Below the pieces are notes generated by a model, which saw only the letters and a program-made list of their open reading frames with translations, was not told where the DNA came from and did not search any database. From NCBI GenBank assembly GCA_900129675.1, contig FSRD01000003.1, forward strand, positions 1,054,001-1,118,000: 64,000 nt of DNA, in the 5' to 3' direction. Position 1 is the first letter of the stretch; every line of letters begins with the position of its first letter. Source of the DNA: Bradyrhizobium erythrophlei. Lineage in GTDB: Bacteria > Pseudomonadota > Alphaproteobacteria > Rhizobiales > Xanthobacteraceae. This document shows, one piece after another, positions 42,510-49,829 of the stretch. The position numbers and the translations under genes were made by a program.

Positions 42510-44075
42510 TCAGTTCCTTGGCGCTCTGATATCCCGCTCACGTAAGATAACCTCGACGATGCGGCGGAGGCGGCGCACCGAGCCGCCGCGCCAATGCCGG
42601 GCGATTGCGGCCCGCTCTAGGCCGTTGAGCGGCGGGACCCAGCTCTGGTCGATGCCGCGTTCCTTAGCGAGGTCGGCAATTACAGCCGGCAGAAGCGCAT
42701 CGAGATCCTCTGCGGCAGGCTTCGGAAAAGTCACCACGCGGAAGCGATCGCGGATCGGCGAGGGCAGTGGGTCAATGCTGTTGGCGGTGGCCACGTAGGA
42801 GACGTGGGATAAATCAAGGTTCGTCTGCAGCGCCGGATCCGGATAGCGGGCGCTGGTCTCGGGCTCGAGAAAACCGAGCAGGCAGTCCCAGAGCCGGCCG
42901 TAGTCGCTGCGGGTTGCGGCCTTCTCAATCTCGTCGATCAGGACGAGGGGATTGGCGATCTTGCCTTGGGCAATCGCAAGGAAGGCATGGCAGGGCTCGG
43001 CCGAATACCAGCGCCGGTCGGTGCCGCCGAACACCGCGCCATCGCAACGGCTGCCGTCGGTGCGCCAGACCGTGATGCCCAACACCTCGCCAAGGCGCCG
43101 CGCAAAGCGGCTCTTGCCGCCGCCAGGATCGCCGACCAAAAACAGCGGCCGGAGGCGAATCGTAGTGCGTCCGACGAGATCGGTCAGCGCGAAATCGATC
43201 ACATCAACAGCATACGGAAATTCGAACACAAGAGCGTTTCGAACCTCGTGTAGCGGCGGCACCTCGACCAACGGCAAGGCCGTATTGATGACGCTCTTCA
43301 GTGGTCCCAAAATATCCTTCAGCTTCGGGTTCTTCATCTCCTCGTTGGAGAGGCGCGCCACCACGAGATGATGCTCGGGAATGGCCTCCATTGCAGCGGC
43401 GGCCTGCTGCTCGGCTGCGGCAGTGTTTTCCTCCGCCTCTTGCTTCTTCCGGCGCTCTTCCTCCTCCTTGGTTTTCCGCCTGACGGCTGCTTTGGCAGCG
43501 CTGATGCGGTGCTCCGCCATCTGGCTTCCAAGGAAGGCCGCGTTCATCGCCGCCGAAACCCCTCTCGGCAAGATGTGGGTGCAGGCCGGCAGCGCTGCCC
43601 AACCGAACGTGAACCCTTCGAGATCGCAGCAAAGTTGTTCCTCGGCATGACGGGAGCTGAGATGGAATGCCTGCACCAGTGCCTTGCCGACCCTGCGGTA
43701 CTCCTCGAAGTAGACGGCATCCCGCGGTGTCGGTAAGTGAACGAGCCGAACGCAATCGGCGAGGCCCCTGAGATTTGGCTCGTTCTGGATGACAGCGCGG
43801 CGGTCGAGTTCAGCCGCGAGTACCAGTGCCGCGTCCGGCGTTCGGGCTGTTGCCCAGGCGACGTTCTGGGGCAGCTGCGGACAGAGCTCGTCGATCTCGG
43901 CAGCTAGTCGCTCCTCAACATGATTGGCCCTATAGATGATAAGCATTGAGTATCGCAGAACCCGGGGCAGACCTTTGAGCCGATCGTCCGAGTGAGCCGA
44001 ATCGGCGGCCGCTCCGGTCGAGAGGGCATCGTCAGCCGCCGGCAGATCGAAATCATCATCTTTGGCAGCGCTCAC
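42510..44075 (-). CDS. AAA+ ATPase related to the Lon ATPase module, without protease domain
   Basis: The 521-residue protein has an N-terminal helical domain (about 35-180), a charged coiled coil (about 190-225, KTKEEEERRKKQEAEE), then an AAA+ core: Walker A GDPGGGKS (315-322), Walker B LVLIDEIEKA (377-386), sensor-1 region VATANSIDPLPSPIRDRF (about 428-445). The arrangement FGGTDRRWYSAEP and DEIEKA resembles Lon-type AAA+ domains. After a small helical lid it ends, so the Ser-Lys protease domain of Lon is absent. It probably remodels a substrate handed over by partner proteins. GTG start at 44075 overlaps a tiny upstream frame. Confidence 0.82.
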   Translation of the reverse strand: MSAAKDDDFDLPAADDALSTGAAADSAHSDDRLKGLPRVLRYSMLIIYRANHVEERLAAEIDELCPQLPQNVAWATARTPDAALVLAAELDRRAVIQNEPNLRGLADCVRLVHLPTPRDAVYFEEYRRVGKALVQAFHLSSRHAEEQLCCDLEGFTFGWAALPACTHILPRGVSAAMNAAFLGSQMAEHRISAAKAAVRRKTKEEEERRKKQEAEENTAAAEQQAAAAMEAIPEHHLVVARLSNEEMKNPKLKDILGPLKSVINTALPLVEVPPLHEVRNALVFEFPYAVDVIDFALTDLVGRTTIRLRPLFLVGDPGGGKSRFARRLGEVLGITVWRTDGSRCDGAVFGGTDRRWYSAEPCHAFLAIAQGKIANPLVLIDEIEKAATRSDYGRLWDCLLGFLEPETSARYPDPALQTNLDLSHVSYVATANSIDPLPSPIRDRFRVVTFPKPAAEDLDALLPAVIADLAKERGIDQSWVPPLNGLERAAIARHWRGGSVRRLRRIVEVILRERDIRAPRN

Positions 44076-44182
44076 AGCTCGTCCTCCGGAGCTTCGTCGC
44101 CGTTAAAAGCCAGTACGGCCGAGCGCCCCGCGTCGACGCAGCGCTTGATGGCCATGCCAGATGAATACAGGGGAGTTCATCA
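44072..44182 (-). CDS. Possible micro-ORF coupled to the AAA+ gene
   Basis: Two overlapping tiny frames lie here. One starts at an ATG at 44182-44180 overlapping the previous stop after GAGGAGG (MNSPVFIWHG, 25 codons); the other starts at 44155 (MAIKRCVDAGRSAVLAF, 27 codons) and its stop overlaps the GTG start of the AAA+ gene (GTGA). One base deletion would join them into one 36-residue protein. The good ribosome binding site and both overlaps suggest a real, now frameshifted, small gene. Confidence 0.3.
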
Positions 44183-44859
44183 AACCTCCTCTCGTGCGCA
44201 GCACCTCACTATTGTGGTCGGGCTAAGCGGCCGAGATACAAGATCAAGGTGGAGAAGATCGGCGCAGGCGAGCGCCATCACTGCCGGCGCGGGATCGTGT
44301 TCGCTACGGATGCTCTTGAGGAGTTCCCCGAGCGGCATCGGTCCCTCATCGAGCAGCATTTGCAAGATGTGCATGCGCAATCCGACTGGTACGGAAATCT
44401 CGCGATACGACCAGACAAGGCGCGCATTTGTATAGCGAGGCTCGTGGCGGATTTCTTCTGTGGTCAGAATGATCTGCTTCAGTCCGAGCTCGGTGAGCGC
44501 CATCCGACCGAGCCCGTTCTCCTCGACATCGCGGACGCGTCGAGCAGGAACAACGTCGAGCAGGGACCGGCCTTCGTCGCGCTCTATGACGACGACATCG
44601 AGCTTTATCTGCTCGGACGCAACAGACGTCGACGCGACGTAAGCAATGGAGCGCACCTGCGGATCGAGCGACGCCTGGATGAGCGCGTCCCGCAGGGCAG
44701 GATGTCGCGCCGGAACAGCGGTAGCCGTCTTGGCGGAAACGAACAGGTCGGAACAGAATTGAGCCGCTTTTCCCATGAAGATAAATGGACACTCGAAACC
44801 GAAGGTGGGGCGGGAGGCGTGGCGTCGGTCTGTTTCGAGCGGTGGCCGATGTCGGTCAT
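44180..44859 (-). CDS. Uncharacterised VRSI/DVV island protein, copy 1 (N-terminal frameshift)
   Basis: From an ATG at 44859 (ribosome binding GAGGGGG) the frame reads TDIGHRSKQTDATPPAPP, then the sense moves to another frame near 44803 (PTFGFECPFIFMGKAAQF) and continues LFVSAKTATAVPARHPAL, LDPQVRSIAYVAS, LDVVVIERDEGRSLLDVVPARRV, IRHEPRYTNARLVWSYRE and ILQMLLDEGPMPLGELLKSI to 44180. The paralogue at 40715 has the N-terminus PPAFGFSP, so one C appears lost from a CCCC run. An in-frame ATG at 44776 could still give the core. Function unknown; weak TnsA-like layout. Confidence 0.62.
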
Positions 44860-44870
44860 GGCTGGCCCCC

Positions 44871-45710
44871 TCAGATTTCGATGACGTAATGCGGATCGAA
44901 GCGCGGATTGTCCCACGCGCGCTCGCGTGGCGGCCAAGGACCGTAGCCCTTCGCATTCGACACCACGCGCGTCGCGCCGATCACGGAGTCAAAGGATTCA
45001 TGCGTGTGGCCGTAGATCCAGAGATCCGCAGGCCGGAGCGCGCCGCGCCCGTCGTCGGGCCTCGGCGACATCAGCGCCGTCAGGTCGCTGCGGTAGGCGG
45101 CAGTCAGGATGTCGGGTTCGACCAATGGATCGTGGCTCGGCATCTGGAAATGAGCCGGATGCGGCGCGTGATGGCTGACCACCACCAATGGTCCCGGTCG
45201 GACCTTGCGCATCTCGGTCTCAAGGTATGCGCGCGATTGCATGTGGCGCGCGAGCGCGTGCTTCGGCAGGAAACGGTCCTGGTATTGGTGAAGCCTGATC
45301 TTGCGGAAATCATTCATTCGTTCACCTGCGAAGCGCATGGCGAGCCGCTGGTCACCGAACAGATCGAAGTCGGTCCAGAGAGTCGCGCCCGCGAAGGTGA
45401 CGTCGCCGATCCGGACGCTCTCGTTCTGCAGCACGTGGATGGAGGTCCCCGCAGCGGCCTCCTTCGCCTTTTGGATGGTGCGGTCGATGTCGCAGCCGTA
45501 GCCCTCATGATTGCCAGCGATGTAGATGACGGGCCGGTCCGGCACGCGCTCGCGCAACCACTTCACCCCGCGCTCCATGCGCGGGATGAGGTCGCCGGCG
45601 ACGACCAGGATGTGGAAACGCGGGCGCGCGTCTCCAGACGGCAGGTCCCAACCGCGGGTCAATTCGAGATGCAGATCGGAAAGGATCCAGAGCAGCACTT
45701 CGTCAGCCAT
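44871..45710 (-). CDS. Calcineurin-type metallophosphoesterase
   Basis: The 279-residue protein has every metal motif of the family: LSDLHLEL (D10, H12), VVAGDLI, YIAGNHEGYG, VVSHHAPHPAHF and IYGHTHESFD. It should hydrolyse a phosphoester using two metal ions; members act on nucleotides, proteins or nucleic acids (for example Mre11/SbcD). The sequence between motifs (FRKIRLHQYQDRFLPKH) is typical of the small, Lap-UDP-type group found in islands. No nuclease-specific extension is visible. The gene overlaps the zinc-ribbon gene by 8 bp and lies 11 bp before the VRSI/DVV gene, deep in the module 1 operon. Confidence 0.9.
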   Translation of the reverse strand: MADEVLLWILSDLHLELTRGWDLPSGDARPRFHILVVAGDLIPRMERGVKWLRERVPDRPVIYIAGNHEGYGCDIDRTIQKAKEAAAGTSIHVLQNESVRIGDVTFAGATLWTDFDLFGDQRLAMRFAGERMNDFRKIRLHQYQDRFLPKHALARHMQSRAYLETEMRKVRPGPLVVVSHHAPHPAHFQMPSHDPLVEPDILTAAYRSDLTALMSPRPDDGRGALRPADLWIYGHTHESFDSVIGATRVVSNAKGYGPWPPRERAWDNPRFDPHYVIEI

Positions 45711-45885
45711 CGTTATTCTCGCCGCCTTGCTCGGCCAGACGTTTCAGTTCCGGGTCATCGTCCGGCAGTTCCAAGAAGCCGATCGCAAGCTGCACGTCCG
45801 CCGAACGACAGTGCGGACATTCGAGCCGGCCGTCGTAGACGAAGGTCTCTTCCCGGCCGCAGGCGCGGCAGCGAAACCTGGCCAT
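45703..45885 (-). CDS. 60-residue zinc-ribbon protein
   Basis: The small protein reads FRCRACGREETFVYDGRLEC then PHCRSADVQLAIGFLELPDD. The CxxC...CxxC arrangement (Cys6, 9, 20, 23 approx.) should bind one zinc ion, with a leucine-rich acidic tail after it. It may act as an adaptor. It starts three bases after the stop of the upstream gene following GAGGAATAGCG and overlaps the metallophosphoesterase start by 8 bp, so tight co-translation is expected. No paralogue is visible in module 2. Confidence 0.7.
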   Translation of the reverse strand: MARFRCRACGREETFVYDGRLECPHCRSADVQLAIGFLELPDDDPELKRLAEQGGENNDG

Positions 45886-45887
45886 CG

Positions 45888-46424
45888 CTATTCCTCCCCG
45901 TGCGCCGACCGCGCCGAGACCTCGGTCAACGTGTCGGTCGCGCGGTCGTAACGCGCGTAGTACATGTTTGCCGTGCCGGGCGTCCGGCGCAGGAAGTGAA
46001 CGTTCTGGAAGCCGGGCCTGACCGGCACCGGATCGCCCGCCGCGTGCTCCGCGCAGCGCGTCGCAAGCCAGCCGCGGTGGCTGTACAGCCGACCCTCCGC
46101 TCCGCAGATTTCGCAAGAGCAGGCCGAGCGCGCGACCGCCAGGTTGATGGCCTCTCCAATTCTGAGCCTGGTCTCGTCCGAGACTTCGCCGTCCCAGTCT
46201 ACACGCAGAATGCCGAACTTCTGCTTGATGCGGACGAACTCGAATGTCTCCCCGTCGTGCAGCGCGTCTTCTATCCTGGCGCAGAGCCTCTCCAGAGCGT
46301 CGTGCCAGCCCGCGTCACAAAGCGGGTAGCCGAAGGAGCGCTCCGGTTCGTCGGTCATGAGGTCAAACAGGCGAGGGTGCGCCCGCATGAAGTCGATCCG
46401 CCAGTCGCTCACGATGCGCGCCAT
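45888..46424 (-). CDS. IKEKFG-type cysteine-pair protein (member 2)
   Basis: The 178-residue protein begins MARIVSDWRIDFMRAHPRLF and has CDAGWHDALERLCARIEDAL, RIKQKFGILRVDWDG, LAVARSACSCEICGAEGRLY, ATRCAEHAAGDPVPVRPG and YYARYDRATDTLTEV. The SCEICG pair and the TRC...H make one probable zinc site. ATG 46424 follows GAGGAGTGAG. It overlaps the preceding paralogue end, and the stop is 3 bases before the zinc-ribbon gene. An earlier in-frame start at 46457 is less likely. Function unknown. Confidence 0.75.
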   Translation of the reverse strand: MARIVSDWRIDFMRAHPRLFDLMTDEPERSFGYPLCDAGWHDALERLCARIEDALHDGETFEFVRIKQKFGILRVDWDGEVSDETRLRIGEAINLAVARSACSCEICGAEGRLYSHRGWLATRCAEHAAGDPVPVRPGFQNVHFLRRTPGTANMYYARYDRATDTLTEVSARSAHGEE

Positions 46425-46425
46425 C

Positions 46426-46971
46426 TCACTCCTCCTCGATGCCCAATGAGCCAGCATCGATGACGATGAAGCTGTCGGTCTCGCGGTCGTAACGGCGGCA
46501 GATAATTTCGCGCCGCTCGCCGACGATCCGCTCCTTGACCTGGACGTTCTCGAAGGACGGCTCGATCACCACGGCGCGCCCCTCGGCGTGCAGCGCGCAG
46601 CGCGTCATCATCCAGCAGCCCGATTGGTACAGCCGCCCTTCCTCGCCGCAGACCTCGCAGGTGCAGGCGGAGCGCGCCTCCGCCAGATCGATAATTTCGT
46701 CCACCTGGGCGTCCGCCTTGGGCGACAGGGCGCCCTCCCAGTAGAAGCGCAAGGTCGCGTACTTTTCCTTGATCTGCGTGGCCTTGAACGAACCGCCGTC
46801 GGCCTGGACCGCCGCCCGTATCCGGGCGCAGGCGCGCTCCAGCAGGTCACGCCACCCCTCGCCGCATTCCGGGGACGCCTGGGCCACCCCGGGACTGTCC
46901 GGCAGTGGGTGAAAGAGGTCCGGGTAGGCCTTGACCAGCTCGACCCGCCAATCCCGAACGACGCCCGCCAT
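46426..46971 (-). CDS. IKEKFG-type cysteine-pair protein (member 1)
   Basis: The 181-residue protein begins MAGVVRDWRVELVKAYPDLF, has CGEGWRDLLERACARIRAAV, QIKEKYATLRFYWEG, AEARSACTCEVCGEEGRLYQ, MTRCALHAEGRAVVIEP, VQVKERIVGERREI and CRRYDRETDSFIVI. It is the closest of the four to the phage-type consensus with QIKEKFG-x-LRFY. TCEVCG and TRC..H are the metal-binding candidates. It is the first gene of the leftward module 1 operon, facing the RHH-like gene at 47246 over an AT-rich gap. Confidence 0.78.
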   Translation of the reverse strand: MAGVVRDWRVELVKAYPDLFHPLPDSPGVAQASPECGEGWRDLLERACARIRAAVQADGGSFKATQIKEKYATLRFYWEGALSPKADAQVDEIIDLAEARSACTCEVCGEEGRLYQSGCWMMTRCALHAEGRAVVIEPSFENVQVKERIVGERREIICRRYDRETDSFIVIDAGSLGIEEE

Positions 46972-47245
46972 GACACGACCTCGATACAGACAATGCCTAT
47001 GAACGAGAACAAAACAGGAACTTTAACCGAGAGTCAATAGCTATCTATTTATCTATTCTATATAGGTACATATACTGGAACTCATTTACCGAAATTGTCG
47101 TGCTTTCAAGGGGGATGATAGAAGACGAAAATCGATGAAGAGCGGCCGATTGTCGGGGAAAATCGCTTGATGGCCGGCCCACTCCCTTGCCGCAGCCCGC
47201 AACCCATGGGACGTTTTTGGGGATGGCACAAGCACGGGGAGGGCG
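46972..47245. promoter_or_regulatory. Divergent AT-rich promoter region of module 1
   Basis: The gap has an AT-rich tract at about 47033-47080 (TCAATAGCTATCTATTTATC then TATTCTATATAGG, with repeated CTAT units) and CATGGGACGTTTT near 47207, matching CATGGGACGGTTT at about 42115 in module 2. The repeats are candidates for operator iterons of the RHH-like protein. Confidence 0.5.
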
Positions 47246-47443
47246 ATGGCGGACGCGAAACGGTCTCCAAAAAAGGGCCGAAAACCCCCACCTGGCGACA
47301 AGCGTCAATTCCTGACGTCGCTCGATCCGGAGGTCATTCGGCAGATCAAGCAGGCGGCAATCGGACTGGACAAGACCGCGTCCGAAATCATGGAAGAGGC
47401 CGCCAGACAATGGCTCGAGCGACATCACGCGCGGAAGAAGTAA
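47246..47443 (+). CDS. Small ribbon-helix-helix-like protein, copy 1
   Basis: The 65-residue protein has a basic N-terminus (AKRSPKKGRKPPPG), then DKRQFLTSLDPEVIRQIKQA and SEIMEEAARQWLERHHARKK. The strand-helix-helix pattern matches ribbon-helix-helix DNA-binding proteins. It is paralogous to 42158-42361 over the whole length. A ribosome binding site GGGAGGG precedes the ATG. It may repress the divergent module, in the way that antitoxin-like RHH proteins do. Confidence 0.68.
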   Translation: MADAKRSPKKGRKPPPGDKRQFLTSLDPEVIRQIKQAAIGLDKTASEIMEEAARQWLERHHARKK

Positions 47444-47561
47444 GGGATCCGATCACTAAACGTAACTCGCGCCACGGCACGCCGAAAGCTGAAGCGGTCA
47501 CAGCGCGGACGAGAGCCGCCGCACAAGGCAAGAAGTTTACGGCTACTTAGAAGACCTGGTC

Positions 47562-47890
47562 ATGAACGATATCGTGGAGGGGAAGGCCTATAGGAAAAGT
47601 CAGCCGAAGGCGTTGCGGATCCTGCGGGCACACCGGGAAGATTTGGAAAAGATCGGCGTCCGGCACGCTGACATTTTCGGGCGGTCGCGCGTAGGGAGGA
47701 ACGCACCGATAGCGATGTCGATATCCTGGTTGATCTCGATCCCTCGGTCGTTCGCGACCTATTTGCTTACAGCAGGGTCCAGCGGACCCTTCAGGATCTG
47801 GTTGGTCTTCCGGTGGACATCGCACGGCGTGGTCGGCTTCGCGACGAGATGAAAGCAGACGTGGCCAGGGACGGCATCAACGCGTTCTAA
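47562..47890 (+). pseudogene. MntA-type minimal nucleotidyltransferase antitoxin, frameshifted
   Basis: From 47562 the frame gives KALRILRAHREDLEKIGVRH then ADIFG; after a one-base loss near 47680 the next frame continues ARREERTDSDVDILVDLDPS, VRDLFAYSRVQRTLQDLVGL and PVDIARRGRLRDEMKADVAR. The GS.AR.E...SDVDILVD pattern is the nucleotidyltransferase active site (G-S plus D-x-D) of MntA proteins, which AMPylate and neutralise HepT toxins. The GS-containing loop is broken, so the protein cannot be made. Confidence 0.78.
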
Positions 47891-47894
47891 AAAC

Positions 47895-48170
47895 AGGCGC
47901 GTTGACGCTCTTCGCGATATCGTGACGTATTGCGACGACCTTGAGAAGTTTCTTTTAGGCTTCTTCAGGGAAGCATTCGATCGCGACCTAAGAACCATTA
48001 GGGCAGTGTTGTACTCGTTACAAACCATCGGCGAAGCCGCTATACGCTTGGACAAAGATGAGAAACGTCGTGGCGTGGACGGCGAACTGGAGGGACGGTA
48101 GCCCGATCTTCAAGGAATTTCAGGCTTCGGTGAAGAAGCTCCTCGACTTCGGGGCGACCGAGGGCGCGCC
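47895..48170 (+). pseudogene. HepT-type (HEPN) toxin, frameshifted
   Basis: The frame after the nucleotidyltransferase reads RRVDALRDIVTYCDDLEKFL, FFREAFDRDLRTIRAVLYSL and QTIGEAAIRLD, like the first helices of HepT/DUF86 ribonuclease toxins. Near 48055 the sense moves to another frame (MRNVVAWTANWRDGSPIFKE), keeping part of the MRN-V region but with the R-x4-6-H motif damaged. With the preceding gene this is a relic of an MNT-HepT toxin-antitoxin pair at the island edge. Confidence 0.68.
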
Positions 48171-48250
48171 GCCCGTAATAGGATAATGTGAAGGTCCAGT
48201 AGGCGTTTCTAGCTCGCTACATCGACGCTGGAAAAGCTTTCCGTGTGAGC

Positions 48251-49264
48251 TCAACTGATGGCGATCGCTACCTTCCCGAAATGAGCACCGCTGGCCATGT
48301 AAGCGAATGCCTCCCTTACCTGGTTGAACGAGAACGTCCTGTCGATTACCGGCTTCATTCCGTTGAGCGAGATCGCGTTGCACATCGCCTGGAGATCCTC
48401 GACTGAGCCGACGGTGACACCTTGCAAGCGCTGCTGCTGCATCACTATCAACGGGAGCCGCGAGTTGGCGGGTGGGGGGCCGGCGAGAACGCCGATAAAG
48501 GCGATCGTCCCGCCGATCCTGGTGGCGCGGATCGACTCGTTCAGGGTGCCGACGCCTCCGACCTCGATGACGAGATCGACGCCATGGCTCGTCAGTTCGC
48601 GGGCCTTCTTTCCCCAGTCGGGCGTTGTCGCGTAGTTGATCGTAACGTCGGCGCCCAGGCTCTTGAGCCGCTCGATCTTGGCGTCGCTCGAGGAGGTCGC
48701 GATGACGCGCGCTCCGCACATCTTGGCGAACTGGAGCGCGAACAGCGAGACCCCGCCGGTACCTTGCGTCAGAACGGTTTGACCTGGCTTGACGCCGCCG
48801 AGCTTGACGACCGCGCTCCACGCCGTAAGCCCGGCACAGGGCAGCGCGGCGGCTTCCTCGTCGCCGAGGTGCGGCGGCGTCTTGACTAGCGCATGCGCGG
48901 GGAAGACGCGGTATTCGGTGAGCACGCCATCTACCGAGCCGCCGAGCGCGGCGTGCATCTTCGCATCGCTCGGTTCGCTGGCGAGCCAGTTCTCGAAGAA
49001 GCTGCCGACGACCCGGTCGCCGGCGGCGAACTGCCGGACCCCGGCGCCGACGGACTCGACCGTGCCGGCCCCGTCCGAAACCGGGATCAGGGGAAACTTC
49101 TGACGAGAGCCGTAGCCGCCCTTGACGGTGAGCAGGTCGCGATAGTTCAGCGTGGCGGCCTTCATGCGGACCAGCACCTGGCCCGCAGCGGGATGGGGGA
49201 CGGGCCTGTCGACGAGCCTGAGACCTTCTGCTCCGTCCGGTCCCTGCAGTTCGTAGGACTTCAT
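48251..49264 (-). CDS. Zinc-free MDR oxidoreductase (quinone oxidoreductase-like)
   Basis: The 337-residue protein has medium-chain dehydrogenase/reductase blocks: GQVLVRMKAATLNYRDLLTV (28-47), PVSDGAGTVESVGAGV, VLTQGTGGVSLFALQFAKM (about 167-185, NADP-binding G-x-G-x-x-S variant) and ATSSSDAKIERLKSLGAD. The catalytic zinc cysteine is replaced (NYRDLL instead of GICGSD), so it belongs to the NADPH-dependent quinone/enone reductases. The start ATG overlaps the stop of the truncated ProC-like gene by 4 bp, so both came from one operon. Substrate unknown. Confidence 0.88.
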   Translation of the reverse strand: MKSYELQGPDGAEGLRLVDRPVPHPAAGQVLVRMKAATLNYRDLLTVKGGYGSRQKFPLIPVSDGAGTVESVGAGVRQFAAGDRVVGSFFENWLASEPSDAKMHAALGGSVDGVLTEYRVFPAHALVKTPPHLGDEEAAALPCAGLTAWSAVVKLGGVKPGQTVLTQGTGGVSLFALQFAKMCGARVIATSSSDAKIERLKSLGADVTINYATTPDWGKKARELTSHGVDLVIEVGGVGTLNESIRATRIGGTIAFIGVLAGPPPANSRLPLIVMQQQRLQGVTVGSVEDLQAMCNAISLNGMKPVIDRTFSFNQVREAFAYMASGAHFGKVAIAIS

Positions 49265-49595
49265 GGCGCTCCTCCATCGAGCGTGCTTTCTGTCGGCGTC
49301 GCTCTGACTCTTTCGAGAACCGCGTCAGCCTCCAAAGCCGCGACACCGCCGCGGTCGCGGACGGCTGCATAGCCCTGCTCGTTGATGCCGCCGACCGTGC
49401 TGTAGTGCCGCCGGACATCGTCGAGCGGAATCCCGGGAGAGGCAAGCGCCGCGGCGGCGATTCCGAAGGTCAAACCGGATACGTAGGCCCGTGCCGCAGC
49501 AGGCTCCATGCCGTTTTCCAACAGCCACCTGACGCGGGTCTCCTGAATGCCGACGGCAACCGCCATCAGGACGCTGCCGACGCTCGCGGCCTGGT
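49261..49595 (-). pseudogene. C-terminal part of a pyrroline-5-carboxylate reductase-like protein
   Basis: The fragment reads QAASVGSVLMAVAVGIQETR, WLLENGMEPAAARAYVSGLT and TVGGINEQGYAAVRDRGGV. This matches the dimerisation domain of ProC-like reductases, including the T-P/V-GG-x-NEQ motif. The NADP-binding N-terminal domain is missing because an insertion sequence begins at 49596. Its stop overlaps the downstream oxidoreductase start, so they were an operon before the insertion. Confidence 0.7.
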
Positions 49596-49829
49596 TGTGT
49601 GCACCGAAAACCTCATCCGAGCGTGATGTCGCGTTGGAATCGCCTAAGCTGGCGGGATGATCGGGCTGTTCTGCTTCGCTCTGGCTGTCCTGGCCTCGCC
49701 ATTCAGGTCGAAGTTGCGGCTTGAAGCCGAGAACGCGGTGCTTCGACATCAGTTGATTGTCTTGAGGCGCAGGCCTCGTGGTCGCGTTCGGCTCACTGAC
49801 CATGATCGCAGGTTCTTTATCCAGCTTAT

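Noticed and set aside
44775..46463. Plus-strand open frame of 562 codons across the metallophosphoesterase and cysteine-pair genes
   Set aside because: The minus strand carries the clear motifs here (DLHLE, GNHE, GHTH, CEICG); the plus-strand translation has none.
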